DNA from: Toxoplasma gondii ME49
Taxonomy: Eukaryota > Apicomplexa > Conoidasida > Eucoccidiorida > Sarcocystidae
Length of the DNA: 64,000 nucleotides
Direction of reading: 5' to 3'
NCBI RefSeq assembly: GCF_000006565.2
Contig: NC_031479.1
Span: 3,498,289 to 3,562,288, forward strand
The position numbers and the translations under genes are program-made. Positions 21,901 through 32,100 of the stretch are shown here, one piece after another (position 1 is the stretch's first letter; the number at the start of each line of letters is the position of its first letter). The notes under the pieces are model-generated. The model was not told the origin of the DNA, searched no databases, and saw only the letters and a program-made list of their open reading frames with translations.

Positions 21901-24900
21901 ACGCGTCGGAACGGGAGCAGAACGACAGTCGCGTCGAATCGAGATCCAAGGACGCCGACACATGCATGCATCCCTCGCCACGCGCGGCTGTGCAGCTGTA
22001 CGCAGGCGCTGCCAGAGAGACAGCAAGCGGAGATCTCGAGAAAGCGAAGAGTGGAGACGCCTCTTCTCCGGGAGAACGAGAGAATCAGCGGGCGGCATTG
22101 ACGAAGCGAGGCAGCGAGCTGAGTGCAACCGGAGGAGCGCTCCCAGAAAGAGATGCAGAGACGGGGAAAGACCGGTCTGGGAACCGGCGCGTGTCGAAGA
22201 AGGAGGGAGACGCAGACAGCAAGCCAAAGAGAGAAGAAGACAAAGGGGGAAGGACGAGGCCCCGAGGCGAAGAGGAGGAAGGCGACGGGGACCAAAACAT
22301 TTGGCACTTGCTCTACAGATCCAATTCGAAGGAGAAGCCCGAAGACGGTAGGCGCCACGGAAAGGGAAAACGAGCCACTGTCGTAAAGACTACGAATAAC
22401 GCGTTGTTTGCCGTGTGTAGCGTTGGAATGCCATTCCACGTAGCGGTTCTCCCGTCAGTCAGTTAGGACTACAGGAGTGAAATAAACCTTTCGCATCTAC
22501 GTGCGAGATCTGTCTCTTTCGCATGGCCTCCATGTCCCATTTCAAGTCCTGGTATGCTGAAACAGAACGAGACCCTCCCTAGACTGGTGTAGGCAGAAGT
22601 GTCTTCACAGAGTAGAAGTTGGCGGGGAGAAAGAACTGTGGTGTCTCTGCTTCCGCTTCGGCTTGTAAGCGTGCAACAAGGGAGTTCTGCTTTTCTGATA
22701 AAAGACTCCCCAGGTCACACCGAGAATATCGAGGCTGAAATGTAGAACTTGGATTCGGCAAACAAAGACGGTCGAGATGTAAACAGGCAGGCCAACTGTT
22801 CGTAGTAAATGCACCCTGGAAAAGCTCAAAATGGTCGTCTCAGAGATCATTACTCCCAGAGGTTCGTCTTTCTCCGCAATTGTAACTTCCCTCAGGGGCT
22901 GTCTCCGATGTGACAACGTCGAGCGCCGGCAGCGGCGCCTTCGCGCTTGAGCAACTCGAGCAACTTGAACAAGAAACATCAAGGGCGATGGCTCAGTTAG
23001 AGGTTGGTCACGCTTTGCCGCCTACTACCGCGTCTCGAGCGTATCGTCTCCCTCTTGGTCGACTTCGTCTGTGCGCGTTCCCGCACTTTGACCTGTCTTT
23101 GTGTCTCCACCGCTGGCGGTGTGCGTTTTCTTTGCTGTCTCTGTTTTCTCCCCGTCATGCGTGTATCTGCACCCTCTCTTCACTGCCTTCTGTCGAACCT
23201 ACGGGGCGCGCCTACGGTCGTCTGGAGAATCGGTGAAGTGCCGTGCATGCAGAGAGTCTCAACGATGGCTTCTCGGACTCCTTCTGCATCGACGGTTGCG
23301 TCCTGTGTCGTCGAGTAGACGCATCTCCATCACCGAATCGTTCCTTGCCTCGATGAAGCGTCTCTCTGTTTTGCTGGCTCCCTGTCCCAAATTCACAGAC
23401 CATCAACGAGCAGACAGGTCCCGACATCCTTCCCGTCCGGGTTGACTTCCAACTCCAGGTGCGTTTCCTCTTTGTTCTACGTGTCTCCTTTCCTGCTGTG
23501 GCGTGCAGTGCTAGCTCTCCAACATGCCGAATTTCTAGAAGCAACTACAGATACGAAGTCGATCTGGGCAACTCGAGCGTCAAGTGGCAAACGCGGCGTC
23601 TAGCGGATAATCGTGACTTCTTCCCTCACGTCTTGTGTCCTTGTAGGCGTATTGTATCCTTTCCAGTTGAGCGTATCCACGCGTCGAAAGTCGGGGACAA
23701 ACGAGTGTAGAAAACTGCCCTGCATGTGTGAGCTCTCGAATGGTTCTCAGGAGGACACAGCCGAACACTTCCTTTCTTCTCTGGCGATGCTCCAGTCGCA
23801 TTTCAACTACTGGAAGCTGAAGGATGTCGCCTTCTTCATCCTCAAGTGTCTTACGGGAACGAATCCGACGTTGTCCTATACAGGTGTGACAGCTTTCTAG
23901 CGTTCGTCATTGTGAATGCGGATGCTGATTCAACGTTTGGTCTCCCCTTTTAGTCTGTGGCACTTTAGTGACGCCATGCCACCGAGACTCTTGGTTGACG
24001 GGGTTCCTCGTCTCATAGAGGCGCATGTTTCCACGATTGACAACCTCCATGGTCTGCATTATTGAGACAGATAGCTGTATCAGAGTTTCTTCGAGCTGGA
24101 CGCGAGACAGAGCTTGTTGTATAGTTTTACCAGCGCATTACGAAGGCGCCCAGAGCAGAAAAGGCTTCCACGCACCTGTGTGGACTCCTGCAGACTCCAT
24201 CGATAGTTCGTCTGGGAGCTTTGCCCCCGTCTGTGTCATCTGAAGACGCGTAACGGGGATTGTTCGGTGGTGTTTCCCTTTCGCCCCTGTGCCAAGCCTT
24301 CCTGTGTTGCGCGTTGTCTAATGTTTCGCTTGTGGGAAGCAAAAGGTCTACCGTGTGTGTTCGGTTGAGGTTCCTCTGTGGAGACAACGCGAGTCGAGAA
24401 GCGCGACCGAAGGCAGAATCTATCCTTGCGATTTCTTCACTTTGAAAGTCGCTGAGACGGGGCGTTGCCGCATGTCTGTGTTGTGCACGCAGGCCACTTG
24501 AAGCAGCTCGAGTGTGCGGCGAGGAAGGCTGCCGCGAAGGCGGAGCGTGAATGTGAGTCGGTTATCGTGTGACGAGAAAGGGGCTGAGAGGAACAGTGCA
24601 TGTTGCTGCCATTTTATTTTCCCAGTTGTAGACAACCGCATTCAGACTCGCGTTCGCCAGTTTATGCAGAATAGGAGTTACACGCAGCACACTTTCGCTC
24701 TCGACGAGCAGGTGGCATTTGCGTGTGTTGCGTTTCTTCTGTATGTAAACGACTGTGTCTCGTCTTTTTCCTAGAGGCCAGAGGCGGTCGTGATTGAAGG
24801 ATATCGTTCTTGTTGGCAGAACCTGTCTTTAATACGCTTAGCACTCCATTTTTGTGTACCAATCTATAGTGGTGGTCCAGAAGGCGTTTAATCAGCAGCG

Positions 24901-25940
24901 GGCGCGATGGCTTCTTTCCGAGTACCTTCAGTGAACTGTTTTAGTCTGTTGACTTTTAGCGTTAAAATGGATTGTCTGGTGAATCGCCATGCGTGTGGAG
25001 ATACGTGAGAGTAGATGGCGTACTTGCAGATTTTACGCACATACATACATATTTGCAAGTTGATTTCTGTGAGTAAATCATTAGTTCAGTTTTTCCATAA
25101 GTACGTGACTGTGTGCACACTCTTTCAGTCAATTCTCCCTGGAGAGTGTTGGGGTTCGTGTTGCGTTCTTCATTAGCATATGAGGATACAACGTAACTTC
25201 AAACGCGCTAACTATACCTGCAGGATTTTTAGAATCATTCAGTTGGGTCCCACGTCGGTTATGTTCTAGGTGTTCTGTATTGATTACTGTAGTCACTTGT
25301 GTTACCAGCGAGAGAAAGAGGCTGCTCAAATGCTCGTTTGATCAGGACCATCGCACTCGTACCGCTGTTGTTTTCCTCTCTGTTGTTCTCAGCGAATGAG
25401 GTCGAGCGTCGCAGGCAACTAAAGTTGGCTGCTGCGCTCCACCGTCGCCTCGACTCTTTTAACGGGACAAGTGAAGGAACAGAAACCAGCCGAAAAAGCC
25501 GACAGCCACACGCGAAACACGGGTCCAGTCCACAGGGGGGCACTCTAGGAAAGCGGCACTCTCTCGCAGGCTCTGAAAACTATGGGCGAGAAAAGTCGAA
25601 ACATCGACAGTCAGTACCGGGAGGCGGAGCGATAGAGGTGTCTAGTGACGGGGAAAGCCACTGCTCAGCTGACAGAAAAGGAAGTAGCTCTGCTGAAAGC
25701 GAAAGGGATATCTCAACAGAGAGCGGATCGTCGAAGGCACAGTCCACCTACCGTAGCAGGCACAGCGAGGCAAAGGCAAACGGAGGGAACTATTCCACAG
25801 ATTCGAGTTCGGCAGAAAGCATGCCACGAGCCGGTCAGGAAAGCGAGAAAAGTGCGAGAAAAAGACACCTCGAGAAACGTCAGCAACGCGCCAATGAGAG
25901 ACTTTCCACTCACCGCACAGTAACCAAAAGTTTTAAATGA
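15918..25940 (+). CDS. DDHD-domain phospholipase (PA-PLA1 family)
   Basis: Thirteen exons: 15918-17719, 18166-18325, 18667-18768, 18897-19007, 19337-19408, 19917-20036, 20351-20783, 21634-22347, 22896-23002, 23399-23458, 23751-23883, 24493-24552, 25393-25940. They join in phase to 1,473 residues. The start is the first ATG of the exon, in an AAAATGG context. Residues 1-540 look disordered. The lipase core has VHGIG (548-552), the YETRRMLTLTAADLLFFLTP segment, and the nucleophile motif GYSLGS with Ser about 671. The DDHD part has VDSLFLLGSAL, YNIFHPCDPVAFRLEKL and RVDFQLQ, so the conserved Asp/His positions are present, then LSSLAMLQSHFNYW. Exons 7-9 insert about 420 mostly Ser/Arg/Glu-rich residues before RVDFQLQ, where human DDHD1/2 also vary. 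The tail is basic and Ser-rich. The family releases a fatty acid from phospholipids on ER/Golgi membranes; that activity is inferred. An alternative exon near 24625-24711 cannot be excluded. Confidence 0.88.
21048..21077 (+). other. Possible 30-base microexon of the DDHD gene
   Basis: A stretch flanked by a good acceptor (GGTCACAG) and a consensus donor (GTAAGT) lies in the large intron 20784-21633. It is exactly 30 bases long and fits the phase-1 boundaries on both sides, adding about ten residues (PADMCAFRM and flanks) in frame before the RLKQTLPHVL segment. Inclusion or skipping both keep the frame, so it may be constitutive, alternative, or a decoy. Confidence 0.45.
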
Positions 25941-26833
25941 ATACTAACACCGTTGGCACGACCACTGAAACAACCAGACCGTTACTGAAGGCCAGGCGTA
26001 AGACGTTGCGAGCACGCATTTGCACAGATGCAGCCTTATGCTCGTCCGTATGTTTTCCTAATGGCATTCCTTGTTTAGCCGAGTGAACGCATTCGTGCAA
26101 AATGAAGGAAACCAATGTCGTTATGGTGTACTGCGTTACGACATAACGTTTCCGTGACAACGGCGGGTTCGGAAATGCCTTCTGGGAGCGAATCCTTGTT
26201 TGGAACACGTTAACGAAGCGCTCGCACGCTTCACGCTTTTTTACTGAGGAAAATTCAAGTGTCTGTGCCCCGACAAATCAAAAGGACTCTACATTTCAAT
26301 GCTTTCTACGATCCTGAGCTCTTTCTGCTGCCTCGTGAAACGCATCCCCTATATGGCGATAAGTGGTCAGGTAAATTTTTGCCCCCGTCTGTAGGCAGTC
26401 CACCTTCAATTCAGCAGTAGCCGACTCTAGTGGTTATTTTCACAAAAGCCTAGTCACGGACGAGTCTGGGGACAACGAGACATGCTACTTCCTCCACGCC
26501 TTCGGACTGGATGTTCTTCTTACACCTCCGAACACTGGACGGAATCGCAGTTCAAAAGTTACATATTTTGTGTGTTTCATACCACTGCATTACGGACTCA
26601 CAATAATTATAGCAAAACGAACTCGCCACCATCTACTTTCGGAATGGCTGTCCAGACTCAACGTCCGGCAAGTGCTTCACTAGTGAGTTGACCCGGGATT
26701 TGCGGTGGAGGCAGCGGGGTTATTCATACTATAATTTGCTTTGCGCACTGATCAGGTGTTGATTCCGCAGCATTCAGAGAGCGTTGTGAGAGCGACATGT
26801 TTAGTTCTTTTCCCGCTATGGGACAGCGGCACC
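25941..26833. other. Intergenic region between the DDHD and Kazal genes
   Basis: About 0.9 kb of mixed-composition DNA. I see no gene, repeat or RNA. It should contain the DDHD 3' untranslated region and the Kazal promoter, but no sharp signal identifies either. Confidence 0.5.
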
Positions 26834-27499
26834 ATGAAGGCAACGTGGTGTGGTTTGGGAGTCTTTTTTCTATTCCTGGTCTCGGTTTCAGCGCAAGCTG
26901 TGTCAAAGGATGAGGAGGAGGTCGACGGTAAGTTTTCTGTTGTTCAGTTTCCGTTAGAGGATGACAACGTGACTAGATGCGCGAAACCTATTCTTACAGA
27001 AGTGTCAAGACTGCGGCTACCGACTTGTCGAATAAATTAGAGCACGCTGAGGCAGGAACGAACACCATGGGTAACCGGCACAGTTTCCCCTGTTTGACAC
27101 AACATGAGGGATGCCTGTTTCTTTTAGGATGCAATGACTGCGTGCATAAGCAGTGAGTTTCCATTTCTTTATGCAGCTGTGTTAAATGCGACTATGCGTT
27201 TGCCTCTGCATAACGACTGGCTTTGCTTCCCTTATGCAGCTCAACAGGACTTGCATATTACTGCAAATAAGGCTGTGTGGAAGAGTAGATAACAGGACCG
27301 CGTGTCAAGCAGATACATTGCAACTACGTTGGCCGGTTCTCTCTGTTCTTTTTCACAATGCATTTGCTCGATGGAGTACGACCCGGCGTGCGGCGCAGAT
27401 GATAGCACCTACAGCAATGCATATCGGACACTTTGTGCAGGAGTTGAGGTGGTGAAGAACGGCCGATGTGAAGAAGCAGTCCTTCAAATCATCGAGTAG
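26834..27499 (+). CDS. Small secreted Kazal-type protease inhibitor-like protein
   Basis: Exon 1 (26834-26927) starts at an ATG in good context and encodes a signal peptide: MKATWCGLGVFFLFLVSVSA, cleavage likely near SAQA, then an acidic stretch. The last exon holds a Kazal-like domain, CICSMEYDPACGADDSTYSN, followed by LCAG, GRC and a TAG at 27497. A phase-consistent model uses a 25-base middle exon (27128-27152, GCNDCVHK) and a last exon from 27313, giving 101 residues. The exact middle exon and the last acceptor are uncertain. Kazal domains inhibit serine proteases through the loop around the second and third cysteines. Here the fourth canonical cysteine is Tyr (SNAYRTLC), so the domain has five cysteines. 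Coccidia secrete Kazal inhibitors such as TgPI-1 and TgPI-2, but this is a shorter, single-domain protein. The target protease is unknown. Confidence 0.6.
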
Positions 27500-29105
27500 C
27501 ATTAAATCACCAAACGACAAGAATCTGTATGCTAGTGTCTTGTCCCCGCTAAAATATTGACACATGACAAGCAATAATGACCATGACATGCTTTCAGCGT
27601 ACGATCCAGGCTTTTCCTGAATACGTCGTCATTGCAAACTAAGCAAGCGGCTGTCGGCTCTCTATGGCACAATCAAAAGTGGGCGACCAGCGAGAACAAC
27701 TCTTGCGAGATGGAGCCTCACAACGATGCGTTTGCCCGGTTTGTTGATGACTCTGTTGGAAAACACGACACAATCGTTGCAAGTTGTATTTCGTTAGGGA
27801 TGCTTGTAGTAATAAGCCTAACTAAATTGAGACTATCCAAAGAATGGTTCAGATGTCGGACATGTGCCGACAGGCCTGTTGAGAAGTAATTGCGAGGTGG
27901 GGTAACAGCAGCTATCGCAAGTCCTCTGTGTCGCGACATGTATAGCAGTGTTGAGCAATATGCTCTATGTTTCGCCAAGGCGAGCCGCCACCACGTTGGG
28001 GTGGTTGGCTAGGCTTAAGTCCCTTGCGAATCGCTCTGAAACGGTCCGAAACAGACATTCTGGATATTGTTGCAGGACGTAAATTCAAGCGCCCATGATT
28101 CTGTTTGGAAAAATAGAAATACTATAGAATTTCAAACGAATCGCTACTGCCATAGTTTGAAAGCCACATCATCCGAATGCCGCATGTCGGCACCGAGCAC
28201 CGCGTTTCTTTGTTCGCCGAGGCAGCGCCGCTTTCTTATCGCTTGGGTGTAGCCGACAAACTCCATATATATCGTTTCCCGTGTTACAGCCGCACACGGA
28301 TGGAGCGCACTCGCGGTACACACTCCTCTGTGTGGTATGGTAACCAATACGTAGCCGACACACAGCCGTCACATAGCAGTTTCCCAGTACGCACACACAC
28401 ACACTGACAACGTGATGACAGTCGGCACGCTATGGTGAACCGTTTGCCGAAGAAGGCATTTAGTTTCCGAACTAAACACACGCACGTTTACCGATTCCCG
28501 AAGCCGACAGGATCCAGCGGTTATCTGATGAAGTCCCCGCCACCTGAAGGCGGGGGCTCTTCGTGAGAATAGTCTGGCTGACTGTTCGGCCCCCTCAAAG
28601 ACAAACTCAACAAAACAGGAAGTTTTTCTCTTTCATTTTGTTCGCATGCCACTGACATGAAAGCTGTTTACTTCCAGGTGTGTTCGAGAACGGGGCTCAG
28701 CGCCATGCGTCCCGAATAGCAACGAAGCCCACTCAACAAACACGGCATGAAGTCACGCACCCTTTCCAAGCGGGAATGCATCACCACTCCCCCTCTTTCA
28801 CTGACGCCTTCTACGAATTTTGAGGGAGGATCCGGAAGCGGTAGAAAAACACGATAGTTTCGGCACACAGGTGAACTCCGCGATGCGGACTGTAAAGTGC
28901 ATATCACGATTGGTTCTGTCCTTAACGTCTCCTATCGGCACAAAGAAAACATCGTTGCTTATTGCTGTTCCTCACTGACTAGTCCTGTCGGGCTATCCGT
29001 CAGTTGCTACAGCAGGTTTCTGAATGTTTTCCCTGCGTTCCGCCACGGCCGACTCTGTTGTCAAGCAAAAAAGAATCGCTACAAAAGCGGGGCCTCGTGA
29101 GGCTG
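27500..29105. other. Convergent intergenic region between the Kazal and VPS13 genes
   Basis: About 1.6 kb between two 3' ends. It contains a GC-rich hairpin (entered separately) and a short CA run near 28391-28404. An 85-codon open frame at 27632-27889 lacks a good start and matches nothing I know. No other gene or RNA is supported. Confidence 0.5.
28532..28558. other. GC-rich perfect hairpin, possible structured RNA
   Basis: AGTCCCCGCC, a seven-base loop (ACCTGAA) and GGCGGGGGCT form a ten-pair stem with a single T-G wobble on the plus strand. TGATGA lies just upstream and CTGA falls in the loop, vaguely like C/D-box words, but the spacing does not suit a snoRNA. It lies in the convergent intergenic region. 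It could be a 3'-end element, a small RNA or chance. Confidence 0.4.
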
Positions 29106-32100
29106 TCAGCGCTTCCCCACAACACGAACAAACTGCGAAATGAAGGCAAACGTCTCGGCTGCGGTCCACAAGTCGCTGACTTTGACTTCGAATGTGATGG
29201 TGTCAGGCACGTCAGAATTCGTGTGGCGCCACCGCATCAGCACACGCTGCAGTTTTTGCCCAACTGTGTCTTGGCCCTTTGTGATCTTGTGTCTTTGATC
29301 AGCTCCTTGTTTCTTCCGCTGCCTCTCCTGCGTACTATCCACACACATCGCTGGCCCTCCCTCACCCTCAAATACCCCTTTTCTGTAACACCCTCGATCT
29401 GCAGCACCACACACCTTGACAGGCCATAGAGGGTCTTCCCCTGCCTCACCGAGGCGCCTAGAATCCACATCAGTCTCGTTTCCGCCCTCGGCTACAAGGC
29501 ACTCCTCGAGGGAGTCGGCGGGACTCTCATCCATTTCTCGAGTCACAGTAACAGCTTGAAGCTGAAGTGAGACGTCGCGAGTCGTCGGGGCAGCTCCCAA
29601 CGCCGGGCCGCGGCCCCAGAGTGGTCTGGACCCTGGCAAATTCCCCGCTCCTCGGTCGCCTTTTCCACCGTCGCTCGCTGACGACCCTGACAAACTCGCT
29701 CCTTCATGAACGGAAGTTGTCTCTCGGTCCCTTTGTTTCGAGTACTCTCGGTCTCTCGGGCCAGATGGGTGATTGGCACCTCGCAGCGTTGTGACGGTGA
29801 ATCCAAACGGACTTCGGTCGCCACATGACGAGTCGGCTGCGCCCGGGCTGGCGGAGAGCACTGCCGAGCTTTTCGATTCTTCGGAAGAATCGCTGTCTCG
29901 CCTCCCAAAAGCCTCTTCTTTCCAGTGTCGTTCCGAGTCTTCTGGGTTTTCACGAATCACAGGAATGTGCCCAGCGCCTCGAAACCGATCCTGCCGCCGT
30001 CGGTCGAGCGCCCGCCCTTCGATGCTGTGGATCGGATTGGACCACCAGTCCTGTCGCGTGTCCTGGTTTCGCGGAAATCGGATTTCAGTCGCTAAACGAC
30101 CCCGAAAGTACCCAGCGTCCCCAGACCGCCCAGATGTTTTCCCCTTACTGCTCAGCATGCTCAGCTGTCCCCACCGCTCTCCATGCGACGAGAGGTGACT
30201 CTGGCGAGCAAAGCTGGCGATAGCTTCTAGATCGCCCGTTTCATTCCCGCCGACAATGACCTGATGAAAAACGTTCTTCGCGGTCAGCCAGGTCCAACGG
30301 CCGCGCCTCCCCGCAGCATCGGCCTCTGCTTCGCGAGCAGCGGCTTCTTCTACGTAAGCTCGATAGGCAGCTTGGGGGTCCATGAGTTCTTCCCTTGTCA
30401 ATTTCAGTCGATTGACAACCGTCACGCGAACAATGATCTCCCCAGAGAAAGCCAAAGGCCGCGACCGGTTTGGCAAGCCAGTTACGTCGGTGGCCCTCGC
30501 AGCTGTAGAAGGCCATGCCTGCGACATTCCTGTCGCGGGACTGTGTCGGGCGACGTGAGCCCTTTCAACTGCCACGCCTGCTTCAGACACTGCATGCAAA
30601 CAGTAAGAGAGTCGCCTTCCACGGCTTCCGCTTGTGCCCGCAGTCGATGGCAAGGACACATCGTGAGACATTGAGACAGGGTCTCCAGCGTGTAGAGCGC
30701 TCGCCTGTCTCCTAGGCGGAGAAGACGCCGGCGGTGACTGCAAGTCGTGATTCAGTCGTCCAACGCCGCTAGGCGAACCCAGCCAAGCTCGGAGAGGCAA
30801 GCGGTCGACCGACGAATGCACAGACGGTTCACCTTCGCGTTCAGGATGGCCTAAGGGCGCAGGTCCCCCAAATTCGTGTCGTCCGGGAAAGGCTCCTGGA
30901 TCTGTCAGCGTGAAGCCCAGAGTTGGTCCACTCGTGTGTGAGTCCCAGAAGCGCCCGCTCCATGTCCAGCAGTGCCCAGCGCCTCCAGGAAGGAGCGGCT
31001 GCAAACCTGGGCTGCCGTGAGAAGAACAACAGAGGACACGAACGTCGAGGATGTCCTGTTTGCGAGCGACCCACTTCGCACGGCCCTCCAGGATACAGAG
31101 AACCAGTTCTGAAGTCGCCACCACGTAGTCCCTGGGTTCTACCGATGCATCTGAAGGCCAGATCCCTGTACATAGGCTCGGCAGTGCCCTCTCGTCTGGA
31201 GTTCCGACTTTCGGGCGCCCGCTGGCTAACCCACATGCTGCGCCATTCGCTTCAGAGGAGCCCTCCGAGCTTCTTTGTCGACTCAAACATTTCAGAGAAC
31301 TGTTAACGTGTGTGTCGCCCTTCCCAAGCACAGCCTGTTTTCCGTAGTCCCATTCGTGAACGCAGCCTCCCTTGGCAAGGCTCGGTTCTGGAGCTCCACT
31401 GCGAGCAGCGCCTCCCTTCCGCTTCACGGTTGCAGACCCAGAAACCGTAGGCCCCAACGCGCCAGCTGCACCGCTGCCTGGGGCCCAGTGCACGTGGCGT
31501 CGGCTGCGGGCTGCTGTCGATGTCCTCAGGGGCAGAGCAGATTCGAGGGGCTGGAGGACACCCCGACTTGCGGCGGAGGGAATGCTGTCCCGAAGAAGTT
31601 TCATGGCTCGAGCTCTATGGAAGCAATATTGTTGAACGGTGTGGTTTGAAGGGAAGACGCGAGGGGGGCGGATGAGAGGGACGGTCTCCGCCCTTTTGAG
31701 CGAGTTGGACAAGCCTCGGGAGGTGCACTGAATGAAAGCCAGGGCGCTACCTATGGTCCCGAAGACCAGAGCTGTGACACCAAAGACGAGCCCGAGAAGG
31801 AGGCCTACGGGCCCGCCCTGTCGGACGCCCCGAACCGGATAGACGACGGTCGCCACAACCGACGAAACAAAGAGCTGGAGGGCTCCTAGCGAGCCGCACT
31901 TGAAGCCATTGTACAAGTTGGTCGGATTCTCAATATCCTCTCGCGTGACACGGATCGAAGCTGGCCACATGGCTCGCAAGCTGTCTCCTTCAACCAGATG
32001 GAGGTACTCGAAGAGCCGAAAGATCCCAGACACGAGGTTGCTGATCGATTCACACAAACCCATGACGACAGCTGCGACCAGCTGCCGCAGGCCTCGCCAG

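Noticed and set aside
24625..24711. Possible extra DDHD exon (VDNRIQTRVRQFMQ)
   Set aside because: The acceptor is good, but the only nearby donor gives phase 0, which would put the last exon out of frame and hit a stop within ten codons.
28532..28558. Bacterial-type terminator or contamination
   Set aside because: The hairpin lacks a T-run and the flanks look like the rest of the intergenic DNA, so a bacterial terminator is not supported.
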